Below, in pieces: positions 21,568-33,487 of a DNA stretch of 64,000 nt. This DNA is from Eutypa lata. Lineage: Eukaryota > Ascomycota > Sordariomycetes > Xylariales > Diatrypaceae. Position 1 is the first letter of the stretch. Each line of letters opens with the position of its first letter. The stretch covers positions 620,001 through 684,000 of the forward strand of contig JAKULF010000011.1 of assembly GCA_022661535.1 (NCBI GenBank). Direction: 5' to 3'. The position numbers and the translations under genes were made by a program. A model generated the notes under the pieces. That model ran no database searches and had not been told where the DNA came from. It saw only the letters and a list, made by a program, of their open reading frames with translations.

Positions 21568-24500
21568 GTTGCGGGGTTTACCGGCTACTACAGGACCGGC
21601 ACGGTGAAGTTGAGTACGGAAAAGAGAGAGTGTGTGTAGGTGAGGATCGAGAGAGGCGGAGACGGGGAGCAGATAGTAGGTGATGGCGCAACACCCGCAA
21701 TGGTTTGGATTACGGTAGCACTGGCCTAAAAGGCCGGTGTCGCATCCCTAAACTGTCACTAGGTAGGCGAAGTGAGCATCGGGACAATATTCGCAGTATA
21801 TGGTCGCAGCTCGCCAGCGTAGTTGCGAAGTGGGAGGTGCCTATTTGGATAGGCAATTGACAAGGCTATGGATATGTCGTGCGTCGTCGTATCGGATAAG
21901 GGAGCGGCGTCGGGGTGGACGGTTTTGGTGTTGGTGTTGGTAGCTCCTCAGTTCATCAACTTGACACCATGCGATGGATACGCGCAGTAGGATGGTGAGG
22001 CTAAAACCAAGGGGAGAAGGAATATACTGGTGGAGGTCTATCTATTCTAGGATGAGGAACATGGATGGATAAGATGTGTGGGAGGTCGTCTTTCGCGGGG
22101 AGGGGATCGGAAGGATTTGGAATTGATTGATCGATCGGATAGGACGGTGTTATGCACGAAAAGGTAACAACGTACGCAGTGTTGGATAGGTACAATACGT
22201 AGGATAGAAGCAATAGAAAGGCCAGCTAGGTATGCAAGTAAAGGCAAATCAGGTGTTTAGTTCCACCACATCTTGAAGAAGGTTGACTTAGAGTTCGTAA
22301 GTATGTAACTAGTAAGACTTCGGTAGTTAAGTGGTAAGTAATACAGTACATAACCCACCTACCTCTAGGATGGCAGGATGGGAAGTAGTTGGCGCGGCTC
22401 GTTCGGAATATGTGGGGGAATAGACCGGCTTGATGGATGATGATGCGACACAAGAAGAGACGGTGGGGTTGGGGTCGGTACCGTCAGTCAAGTCATTTGA
22501 GATGCCAAGACCCGTTCAACCCCAAGACATTGCCAAGCATTAGAAATTTCTTTGTATTAGAGTTCAAAGTAACAGAATAGAGTAGAGTTATTAGTTAATC
22601 AATAGTCTGATATAGTCTGGTCCCGTGTTATACTTGGGTCTCCATCAATATAGGCTGAGTCGCTGGGCATATGACTTGGCTTCTGATTGTATAATACAAG
22701 CAAATAACTGTAAAACCGGTATTAGTTGACGTCGGATTGCATATGTACGTATGCACTCGTAGATGTATGTAAGTCAACTACCTAGGCAATTGAGTATCCA
22801 TTATAGTACTATGCATATGCTATAATCAAGCACACTGATGTAATAATACATAACTACATACAAGTTGAGTTGCCGGAAATGCGAATCATTTGTGGAGTCT
22901 TTGTCCCCCCTTTTCTTTTCTCCGAGTCGCAAACTGCATGATAGACGTTCCGAAACAGATCTGAAATCATCCTTTTCAAGCATCATAATAGTTAACATAT
23001 GTAGTAAAAACGCCATAAGCAACCAAGTCTCTCGGTGGATTCCGGTTTACTGATTATATATTATAACTCTTTACACCGACATATGTATGTGCGTACATAT
23101 GTACGTCCGTATGATGTCCCGTGAACGCAAGATGCAGCATAGATTAATCGTGTGTTCGTGCTTACATATACCTACTCGCTTGGTATGAAAAGCCATGCTA
23201 TATTACTAGTATTACAGATATTGCATCCGGAGTATATACGCGTCAGCTAGCTCTATATTATGTATGCCCACCCCGAACCAGATATACAAGGTTCCCGATA
23301 TAGTATCTAGAAGCCAACTACTATACAAGACACACCGCAATATAACGTCGTTCAATTCCAACGAATTACCTTCACTGCATGAGACTAGACAAGCCATATC
23401 TATGTAGTGAACCGTTTCGCTTAGATTCCCAAGTTCGTCTCGCATATCGAACGTACCGTGCTTGACTTGGTAGAGACGTCTCCATGTGTGTTAGCAACAG
23501 GTCCATTCGTTATGTTATGTAAGGCTATGCTTGCTAGAAACAGTTCATCAATCAATCTCCAAACTGCCAACACAACCTGATATGATAATCGGGCGCTTAA
23601 AAGAGCCGGTATACATGTAGGCGCGTATGTATGTATATGTGTGTAGGCCTTGAATCCGAATCTATTTTCGTTGCAGCAGAGTCTTTGAGACGGGGTCCGT
23701 CCATGCTGGAAGTATAAAAACCTACCTATATAGAAAACATAACGGGCCTGTGTGTTACCGGCTTGATGTGCGCAATGAGCATTCGGCTCTGTACATACAT
23801 ATGTGCGGGTATTTTATTTGATCTAGTTAGCTAACTAAACCTGGGGTAATTGATCTAGATCTACGGTTAGTAAGGTGGGAGATCTACCCGCACGATGGTG
23901 GGTGACAACAACAACAGAGAGGCAGCCGATAGAAGCTGAGCTCAGACCATCGAAGGGCCGATGGGTTGTGAGCACATATATGAATAGGCCTATATGTAGA
24001 CATCTTTGTTTACTATAGACCTTTTGCGCCTCAATGCGAGTAAACCGTCTGCGTCTGAGGCCCCTGTCCGCTTAATGATCGACTAAGTCCGAGTCCGAGA
24101 TTCCAAACTCACGTCTTGTGTCGAAACGTGCTTTCTCAATTGCCATCAGTCAATCTACCTAGGCATATGTTTGATAGTTGCATTGATTGTACGTACAGGC
24201 AGGCAAATCGCAAAGTAAGTAAGCATCAACGCCTCTTAGGCTACCTAGGACCGGTCGTAGTACGGTGGTCCGCTAATAGGCGTCCCAACATTCATTTTGA
24301 CTCCTCCTGCTATAGGTAGGTATTTTCATGATGGATAGCTTTACTAGTTAAAATGTCTCGAAACCTAATACAATGTAACGTCTTGTCGTCTCGTTCTGGT
24401 TCTGCCGTCCGAAAGGAGACTGCAGGTCTTTCATGCCCAGCCACCGTCAGAGCCTAAGATGGATGCGGTACCCAGGTGGGCATCCCTCAGGGTTACTCTA

Positions 24501-24819
24501 CATGTTAGCGAACACCGACAGAGTGGCGCGAATACGCAAGCACTTTCGAGTGCGCCTCGTAGTTAGTCTAGCCGAGGTGATAGACGCGTTTTGCCCTTGC
24601 TTGATAAGCAGTTCCTACCTTAGCATCCCGCAGCCTAACTAAACCTTCTTCAGGCATCACATATTTTCAGCTCGCATCACGCCGTATCTTCTTCTAGCAG
24701 AGAGAGAATTATGTTGTGCGAGTCATAGATTTGCGTTCATCCTTCCTAACTGGTTCGGGTTCCTCCTGTATGGACAACATCAGGTATTCACCTGATGCTG
24801 TTGGGTATCAGGCCACCGG
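21568..24819. other. Intergenic upstream of the RING gene
   Basis: About 3.2 kb, AT-rich, with palindromic ACATATGT / TACGTA motifs (for example 23078-23108) and tetranucleotide runs. Short frames on both strands (up to about 75 codons) look random. The last 300 bases are 3' flank of the tubulin cofactor B gene. Confidence 0.6.
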
Positions 24820-25712
24820 TCAAATCTCTTCCATATCCTCTAAGTCGTCCAGCGCTGGCCAATCGCCCACCTCAACGCGCTCCGGCCTTACGAAAACACC
24901 GTGCTTGAGTGTTGATTCGGTGCCCCAATACCTCGTACCCCCAATACTGCCGTCATTCTTACCAACCGGCTCGTCCAATTGCACCCCCACCCACGCCCCG
25001 ATCGTCCCAGGAATCTCCTTGACCTCGCCGACGTACCTGACGTCCCCCCTACGCGAGTCGTCGCCACCGACCCTGCACCTCCTGCCCACCTCGATGCCCC
25101 GGTCCCTGATTTCCTGCTCGAAGGCATCAATCTTCGCCTTCTCGAGGCTAGGGGCGTTGGGGTCGAATCTCCCGAGCTTCTCGGCCTTTTTCCAGGCCAG
25201 GACCGAATCGGATTTCTTCTCGTATTCCTCCGGAGGCATGACATACTTCTCGACCCCGGAGGTATCGTTAAGGTTCAGCCGGGAGCCAGCCGGGCGAGTG
25301 TCAAGGATCTTCAGGAACCATCAGCCATCATTCTTGCCTCAAGGTATGTCGTCAACAATACGACGGTGGCCTAATGTTATTGCTGTCTTATAGCCATTGG
25401 CCAACCAACTCATACACCTATATAAGGTGCATATTTCGTGAACAACTAGGACCAAAAAAAAACCCCCAGGCTTACATGAAGTTCTGCATAAGCAGCCAGG
25501 GGGAAAGCTGATAAGAGGGTGTGATCCTCATCAGCAGCTTCGATAGGTACGGTTTGGCTTGAAGCTGTCTTCAGAGAAATCCGCTGGGCGAAGGGCGGCA
25601 CGCCCGTGATTGGTTCCAGCTTGGTCCTCAGTTGAGTGATGGACCATGATGGCGTAATGCGTCGTTCGGACGACGCAGCCTCAGAGATGACTTGCAGAGG
25701 AATATCGGCCAT
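24820..25712 (-). CDS. alp11: Tubulin-folding cofactor B (TBCB/Alp11), UBL + CAP-Gly
   Basis: Exons 25712-25476 and 25308-24820 (167-nt intron), 241 aa, the usual family size. Residues 1-85 form the ubiquitin-like domain (MADIPLQVISEAASS... FAQRISLK...). The conserved block DTSGVEKYVMPPEEYEKKSD (94-113) links it to a helical region, then a CAP-Gly domain (about 154-227) with the diagnostic GKNDGS (195-200) and HGVFVRP. The C-terminus DMEEI is acidic, as in other TBCBs, where the last residues can bind the CAP-Gly groove. TBCB works with cofactor E to handle alpha-tubulin during folding and dimer release in the cytosol. The acceptor is an AAG, less common than CAG/TAG, but it gives the expected HILDTRPAG join. 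A second, smaller exon inside the intron cannot be excluded. Confidence 0.92.
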
Positions 25713-25963
25713 GTTCGAACCGCTTCTTTAGGACGAGGCTACACTCTACGTAGGTAGGGTTTAGGTAAGGCGTCAAATTGTACGAGAAATGAAACGACTC
25801 AACGTACCTTGGGTACCTAAGGCACCGAGGGGAGTATTTGTGGCTTCGTTTGATGCTAATAAATGCCTGAGGCTTTCTGAAGGCGGCTGAGGTGTTCTCA
25901 GGGGGCGGAGCCGATTGGTAACTAAGAGTATATTGCGGGTCCGGTCGCCGACAGTTTGATCAA

Positions 25964-26093
25964 GTGCTGCAATGTGCTGTGCTGTGTTGCGCTGCGCTGT
26001 GCTACGCTACGCTATGTTATGTATGCTATGCTATGCTTGCTGCGTTGTGCTTGTGCCGTGCCGTGCCCTGCTGTGCTGTGCTGTGCTGTACTG
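25964..26093. repeat. Degenerate pentanucleotide array (TGCTG/TGCTA family)
   Basis: About 130 bases built from five-base units TGCTG, TGTGC, CGCTA and TATGC, with point changes between units. It starts 250 bases upstream of the TBCB start codon, on the promoter side. Translated frames here are low complexity and were not taken as genes. Confidence 0.85.
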
Positions 26094-27984
26094 ATAATGC
26101 GATGGGGAAGCAATACATATGCCAAGGTTTGTATACGAACTTGAACTTCTACCGGGTGAAAGTGAAGAAGTGATGTCGATGGTATGTTGTTTGTCCAATC
26201 CCAAGGGTCTGGGACCTGGCCAGGATGTTAGGCAGCACTACAGTAGCTAATTGCACATTAAAGTTTGACGCCACAATTCAGCCACAAGCCCGGCAGTTAG
26301 CACGGTTGTACAATACAATACAATGCAATACTACCTACATACCTAGGTACCTTTCCTTGCCTTTCTTTAGGGGCTGGGACTAGCTGACTGGGGGGTTTTC
26401 CGTCCAAACGCCAGCCCCTTTTACTCTTACACTTAACCCTTCAACAACTCAAATCACCTTAGACAATCCATTCTTGTCCTGATGCAAGGTCAAAAACCCG
26501 GCTGCATCATCGACGCATCATCGGTATGCCCTCTGGACAATTGCAGCATCTACTATTACTTAAAAAGCTCCATTGTTGTGCAGCCAGCCGACGACAGCGC
26601 CTCCCAAAGCTGCCGAGATGCCTCTTCATTGGACGCCGCCGTTTGCATAGGCCCCCCTGAAGATCCAGTCCATTGGGTGCACGACAGAGCTCCCAGGCAG
26701 CGTTGCGGCGCGGAATCTAGCTTGCCCTCTCACCTGCTGCTGTCAAACGTCGATATGAGATTGTACCTACTAGGAAGACGGCGCCCAGCTTCCGGCATGC
26801 CGGCTATCGACACGCCATTGAGCTCTCCCTCTCTCTCGCGCGCACGTTCACGTACTGCGTAGGAATATTTTCCTCCTCTCAACAGCTAGAAGATTGTCAA
26901 GCATGTAATGTTGGAATCAAAGAAATAGGCACACTGGTCGTCCTCTATGTAAGTATCCCGATGCATGCGTCCAAAGCAGCCGCCGCCCCTTCTGTGGGGG
27001 TCGGACGCGGACCAATCTCATCCCAAGCTGGAACAAACGACCATGCAAGTCCGATCACGGTGGTCTCGAGAGCTAGGCCTGCATGGATATCTCGGATTGA
27101 CAAGTCATATTCTTGGGAGGCGCCTTATAGATGGCGATCTGACAATCATTGCCGTTGTTTGAAAACGTTAATTCTATTGTGGTTCATCAGAAATGCAGGC
27201 AAGGGTCATAACCGTTCGCCTGAATCCGCCACCGGGTGGGAAAGTTGAAGCATCCAGCATCGTACCCCAGATCCAATGCAACCGAACAGCTAAAATGCAA
27301 TACACAGCTTACCCCCTGTATTTCTTTCTACTATGTAGATACATCTGCAGCTACCTATACAGCCAGGACAGCCGACGATGGGTGAGAAGTGTTGGCCCTA
27401 CAATTATTTAGCCTCGAACAGAGCTTACTTTGTTTCCATTATTATTAACGAGCAATGCCCCCGTCTCCAAATTGCTGTTCACCGCTTAGCTTCCCACTGC
27501 GGCCTCTACTCCACCGCGCTGTCACGACCCGATCTAGGCTAGAACGAATAGGAATCGTCCAGTTATTCAGTACTTTCTCTCCTAACCATTTTGTTGGGGT
27601 TGCGTGCGTCTCTGGTGAGCGAAAACGGGAGGAGACCTTATTCGGGCAACCCAGAGGTACTACTCAGCATACGAGGTAGGTAGGTAATATGGTTCCATTC
27701 TATAGCATGCCACCACGACGAAAGAAACATAAGCTCCTTGTCGCCGATCATGCGCAATGATGTCGACCCAAGCCCAGCGCAACCACTCAGCCATTGTGGC
27801 TAAGTAGGCAGAGAGGGTCCCCGGCCGGCCATGCAGACAAGTCCGAACGAGTATGTATATGTGTATGTACGTCGTCGGGATAGGGTATACAAATGAATAG
27901 TTTATTGTAATAAGGCGGCCAGTTCCAGCAGCCACGATGCGAGGCTAACGCAACGGTGCAAAAGAGAGAAACGCAGCGCGACGC

Positions 27985-28038
27985 AAAAAGCAAAAGCAAA
28001 AGCAAAGCAACGCAACCATAACCACAACCACAACCACA
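27985..28038. repeat. A-rich hexanucleotide tract (CAAAAG)n then (CAACCA)n
   Basis: Imperfect CAAAAG units followed by CAACCA units over about 55 bases. The minus-strand frames across it encode only repetitive Trp/Leu and Phe/Ala runs, typical of a repeat artefact. Confidence 0.75.
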
Positions 28039-29179
28039 AATTGATCATGTAGGTAGCACTCACCCTGCTTCCTGCCCCTGACTTATGAGACGTATAAGCT
28101 GCTCGGGTGAGTGCCCCGAGGATGCCAATTGCGCAATCACATATAACGTACATATTTCCAAGCGCCAGGGGTGCACCGTGAAGTTGAGAGCCCGGCTCAG
28201 CGGTGCCCAGATTGACTGGCTATCGGGACTTTTGGGCGGATAGCCCTGTCGAGACATGGAGGCAAAGAATACAAGTAACTAATAAAGTGTGCATGCATAC
28301 ATGCATTGCAACTCGCTTGACTTCGGGTCTGATGTCTGTCGCGTGTGATAATACAATCAAATCGTTAACAATGCGTTTGTGTGTTGCAAAGATTAAGCAG
28401 GCTCGCTTCGGTTAATAAGAAGGGTTCTTCGGTTCTTCTTTTCCATATACCTACCTACCTACATACATACATACGACGGTTACGCAGTATAATATAACAG
28501 TGGCGCCATGATGGCGATGCTACTACATACTACCTGCATGTTTATACATACGTACGGTATATGTTCGCCCTTACGAGAAGCAAGTATAGCGGTTCGTTGG
28601 CTTCGTTCTTTTTCTTTCCTTACTCGTCTTTTCTCTTACACCGCTGACTGAACAATTTACTGTATATTATTTTATCTTATTACTCTACGGAGTTAGTTAT
28701 ACTCTAAGCACAGTATATTTAAATAAAATATATGTTAAGTAGGTACGTACATATAAAATTTCATGTATGCGCCATACCTAATCCGAAACCTGCCATTCAC
28801 TAGCCACACCATATCATCGATATTGGCCATTTTATTTTAATTTTTGTTTCTAGGGCTAGTTATTTGTAGGTGCCGAATCACTAAATTTCGTTCTTTCCAG
28901 GGATTAATAACGATATTAATACTAACAGAAAACAAGCGAACAGAACATGGTCCGCATTTGTCGGGCAGCAACAGCACCAAACAAGCCGGTCGATCATCTA
29001 AAAGTAACCTAGCCCCGGTCTGCATTTCCCACTCACACCCACACACACACATACCCCCAATCCCACGCTTCACCTGTTTCCGCGGATGTACGTACCTGGT
29101 TTTTTTTATTTTAAACGTATGTACGTCAATCCCTGCCTGCGTACATATGTTCAACCTTCTGCGTCATAGGTAATTTTTT

Positions 29180-29204
29180 CATCATCATCATCATCATCAT
29201 CATC
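29180..29204. repeat. (ATC)n microsatellite
   Basis: Eight consecutive ATC units in non-coding sequence. Confidence 0.9.
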
Positions 29205-29507
29205 CCATGCCGTTGTTGAAAGTGAGTTGAGAGAAGTCAAGAAGAAGCTCGAGCTCAATCCAACAAAAAAAAAATTAACAAATGCTTCAACAGCATTACA
29301 TACTGATGAGAAGCCGCGGCTGCGTCGTGGCGTACATCAGTTGGTGAACGTATTTTGTACAAGCTTTTTATTTTTTTTTTTTTTTACGCCTGGTGTCTGT
29401 GCCTGTGCCTGGCTGCATCATTCGGCCCAAAGGCGGTGGTGGTGCGGCATCAATGGCCCACACCCCATCATGATCCATCTTGATCGATGTTTTATTTTTA
29501 TTTATTT

Positions 29508-29660
29508 TATTATTATTATTATTATGTTACTCTTCTTCTTCCTCCTCCTCCTCCTCCTCCTCCTCCTCCTTCTACTAGGTACCCCATCTTCTCGCGTTTG
29601 ATGGTGGTAGTGGTAGTGGTGGTGCCGGTAGTCGTAATGGTGGTGGTAGTGATGGCATGT
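29508..29660. repeat. Stacked trinucleotide tracts: (TTA)n, (CCT)n, (GGT)n
   Basis: Three different tracts follow one another: TTA units (29508-29525), about ten CCT units (29541-29570), then a GGT/AGT-rich tract (29600-29660). Long open frames across them are compositional artefacts. Confidence 0.85.
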
Positions 29661-30747
29661 AGTAGTGGTAAGGTAAAGATTGGTTCCTGAACCGGAATCC
29701 TAGAAGGGATCAAGAAGGAAGAAAAAAAGTAACCCTCCCCCAAAAAGAAACGGGGCTGTTTCTTGTGCTCCCTTACTGTAAATCTTTTCGAACCAGACAG
29801 AAAGCGAGAAATGCGACTGGGATTTTTGTCCTATCAAAAACCTGGGCCGCACAAACAGCACTATATGCAGTGTAATGTCTAACTACCAAGTTGGCATATA
29901 TGCCATCACTAGTGTGGCTTGTCTGAGCTGTACGCACGCAAAAAGCTGTGGCCCAGCACTTGGGCTTGTCTACGTATGTAATGTACATAGCTCTATTTTT
30001 GTGTGTTCATGCTGCAGTGAGGCAGATCACAGTTCATGGCCGTCGTTGCGCGTGCACATTGACATGCATATCATCGTGCCGCCCTGGTCCCTGGAAGAAG
30101 CTACCATTCTGACAAGTATCCCCTTCTATAGTATGCATGAGCTGACCGCCAGTTCATCAGCCTAAGAGGGCTGTTCCCGGCCAGCAAGCTCATCGACGTT
30201 GTACTGTTGTCGAACCCTAACTAAACTATCTATCTAACTAAGCATGCTCTTCGTCTCCTTCTGATGACGCTCGTTACATCTGACTTGGGCCTGAGCCTGA
30301 GTCTTGAGCCGGAGCCTAATAAACTAGAGTTACTGCATAATCGAAGAGTAAGAGTGAGAGGGACAGATCACGATCACGATCCTCTCACTCATCATACGGC
30401 CGACGTATGATGTATTGCTACAGCGCGCACGCAGACGGGTAGGATTCCAAGTTTTGAGAAGAAACCCGCACAGGCGTTGGCGTTGGGTTGTTCATGTCCA
30501 GCGTGTCTCGTGTAAGGAGCCCCATCCATACCTGCTACCCGTTCCCGAAGGATACATACCCAACTAGGAAGAGCCTGGTCCGAAAGAAACAATTCGCATT
30601 GTTACCGGATCGAACCGCGGGCCAGGGACGGAGCTCAGATTCGGGACACGGTTTCTGGCGCACTCTAAACTATTTCCCGATCTAACTACTACCTAGTTAT
30701 CCTCCCGCCCGCCGTGATCGTCCGTTACCATACCTACTTGTTCATAT

Positions 30748-30822
30748 ATGTGTGTATACATGTATATGTATGTGTGTGCGTGTGTATGTGTGTGTGTGTA
30801 TATGTATGTACGTGTGTGTGTA
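30748..30822. repeat. (GT)n/(GTAT)n microsatellite
   Basis: Mixed GT and GTAT units over about 75 bases, open in several frames only because of its composition. Confidence 0.9.
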
Positions 30823-31091
30823 GTATATATGCGCCGATGCAACTCGATGATGATGCTTCGTCGAACTGCGGATGCATACAGAATAGCCATTATATAACTG
30901 TGGAACGCTTCGCATTGACTTGTCTCTTTCGAGTAACTCATCCACCCCCAAACTAAGCCCGCCAGGGATAATACCCATTGTCAGCCCCAGGCAGTATCCG
31001 CACCCTGTGCATCCCGAGAACTACTACATAAGACGCAGTAACTATATGACAGACGGTTTCATACCAGACCCCACACGACCACTTGTAGTTT

Positions 31092-31113
31092 CGTTGCGTT
31101 GCGTTGCGTTGCG
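31092..31113. repeat. (CGTTG)n microsatellite
   Basis: Four CGTTG units; the same pentamer class as at 25964-26093. Confidence 0.85.
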
Positions 31114-31676
31114 GTTCGGCCACCGCCACCCTGACCTGATGATCCTGGCAATTCGAAAGAACGTCCTCTTGAATTGGAGGAGTTTTTGGGCTTCATCGAA
31201 GTGGGATTAGGATTTGGAAACTCGGATTTTACCATTCTCAAACCCCTACGTACCCGCTAACAAGGGGGGGAGAAATAAATAAAATAATAAGAGATAAATA
31301 AAATAAATAAAAATAGGTCTTGTGCTGCCCGACCCGGGGTGGATAGATCTATCCCTTCGCACGCCCTTCTATGGACCCCCGTTATGGCCCTGGATGATGC
31401 TTGGTGACGTGCATTTGCTCCCACTTAATACTTTTTACGTTGTTCTTCCTCCGCCTAGGCCTGCTCGTTCCGGTATCCAAACCTCAAAAGTGCATCTTTA
31501 TTTACGCCCTACCGAACCCGTCTATCTCTCTTTCCCCAGGGCTAGGTCTAGGTCCAGGTCCAGGATCATTGCCGGCTGAACCCTTGCTTAGGATAATGTA
31601 TTTGAGTAAAAATAAGAAAAAAGCGTTCGGGAGATGATCAGACCACATGGTTCTCGTCTGATGATGACAGAGAGGC

Positions 31677-31696
31677 GGCTGGCTGGCTGGCTGGCT
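31677..31696. repeat. (GGCT)n microsatellite
   Basis: About five GGCT units in non-coding sequence. Confidence 0.85.
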
Positions 31697-32393
31697 ATAG
31701 TACATCCCCCTCCCAGCTAGCTCTCCTTCTTCAGCCCACCGTTCCTTCGGCGCGCGCTATAAGCCTGTATGCTAACCACTAATCTAGCGCTGCTGGCCAA
31801 AGCAGTTAGGAGAAAAGGTGGATTGTTCTGCGAGCTTTATGCATGATTTCGTGGCCATGTCATCAACAAACCCCAAGCGCATGAGCTCGTACAGTTAAGC
31901 AACCTGTTCGATATGCGTCTAAGACATCTGAAGGTTAGATGAAGAAGTCTACAATAATAGCATGTGCCACACCTTAAAAAAGGGTACCAAGAAAGTAGTT
32001 AGGCTTCGACAGTGACTGGCATTGTGTTGCTCGATCGATTCTTCTAGAGTTTGTAGTGCCTAGGCGGACACCGTCATCTTGAGAGGACATCTTAGATGTA
32101 TTATTTGCTAGTAGTGCTGGTGAAATAGTACCCAATATGCCATGTATATTCTATAGAAGAACACTCATTCTATTATACTTTCACCGATTCACATATAGAC
32201 AGACGTTGTCTTCCCGGGTCCACACCTCTTCTATACTTACATCACAGCCACATACATTTCACACCCCTCCCCCCTCTAGTTGCAGTTCTTCTTTGAGGCC
32301 TGGTAGCCCATAGGAGCCTGGTTGCTATGTAGATTTTGTCACTTAGACCCTTGTTTCCTCTGTGATCCCCCACAGCTACTACCACTCCCTCGC

Positions 32394-32442
32394 ATACACA
32401 CACGCACACACGCACACACACACACACATACACATACGCGCG
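32394..32442. repeat. (CA)n microsatellite
   Basis: CA/CG dinucleotide tract with ATAC interruptions, about 1 kb upstream of the Myb gene. Confidence 0.9.
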
Positions 32443-33487
32443 CGACGCACGATTCATCAACTAGAAAGTTTTCCGCCGCTCCACCAGTTCCTTGATCAAA
32501 CTCTCTTCTTAGCGTTTACTCTTTTAAGATGTAAGTCTGGCACTGGCCCTACGCAAGTTCCCGGCGTGGATACTTCGGTATCCCGGTTCCATACCGCCTC
32601 TTCGTTGGGGAGAGAGAGAAGAAGAAGAAAAAAAAGAGAGAATGACTGCTCACAAAGTACTTCTTCGCTGGCATACATGATTCTTGACTTCAGGTTAGTA
32701 TTGACGTATTCACCCGTGCGGTAAGCCTCATTGTTCGAAGGCCTTCGTTAAGAAGCATTCACGGCTATAGCATTCATTGGTTGAGAGGCGAACTAGAATA
32801 AGACCCAATCATGTCAACAGGGGAAGTACCCACGCTTCACTACTGATCTGGTTGTCGATTTTGCCTTCAAGGAAACCTGCCCTTCTTTTTACAACCCTCA
32901 GGCAACACGTAGCAGGCGCCCTCAGCTTTGGTTTTTATATCCACCTTCTTTCTGTCTTACCCGTATTGCCCAAGACTGCCGGGACTCTTCACACTACCTG
33001 TGCAACCACGACGAACTCATCTTTTCATCGAAATAACTTTGCCACTTTGGATCTCTCACTTCTCGACGAACTAGTCTCACCTGAGAAATATTGTTTATTT
33101 ACTTGCCTCCTTCACCGAACGAACAAACAGACGTAAAAGGGGGTCACACCTCCGCTTACATCGAGATACGATTCGAGCCCCATCCCATCACCGGACGGCA
33201 TCAGACAGACTCCCCGAGTGACACGAGGAACCGTATAACGTCAGATCCCCTTCTTTCTGTCCCTCGCTTGAACACCCATCTCAGCGACCTTTACCCCCGG
33301 GAAAAGGTCTCATCAACACCACCACCACCACCACCACTACCAGCAAAGAGTACCAGCAGCAGGGCACCCCTTAAAGCTGGGTGTCTATGATAATCTAGCT
33401 TTAGCCTCTCGTTCAAGACCCCTTTGTCTCTCGCTTTCACCTCCCCCCTTTCTTTCGTTAGGCCGGGAAACCACCCTTACCGCCACC

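Larger units (their letters stand above)
25713..33487. other. Second gene-poor, microsatellite-rich interval
   Basis: About 7.8 kb between the start of TBCB and the Myb gene. It contains pentanucleotide repeats (25964-26093), many di- to tetranucleotide tracts and A/T homopolymers. A frame of 126 codons from an ATG at 26482 to 26862(+) follows a pyrimidine-rich, leader-like stretch and has several Cys; it is the best candidate for a small gene here but resembles nothing I know (confidence about 0.2). Frames at 28844-29173(+), 28837-29154(-), 31322-31579(+) and 32362-32724(+) are repeat-driven. From about 32780 to 33487 the + strand is pyrimidine-rich and probably the leader of the Myb gene. 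Confidence 0.55.

Noticed and set aside
28844..29173. 109-codon plus-strand frame and 105-codon minus-strand frame over the same bases
   Set aside because: Both come from CA-repeat and A/T-rich sequence; neither has a recognisable domain or leader.
29487..29690. Open frames rich in Tyr, Pro and Val
   Set aside because: Direct translation of stacked TTA, CCT and GGT trinucleotide tracts.
33091..33390. 99-codon open frame in the Myb leader
   Set aside because: No domain; it lies in pyrimidine-rich leader sequence and overlaps the likely 5' UTR.
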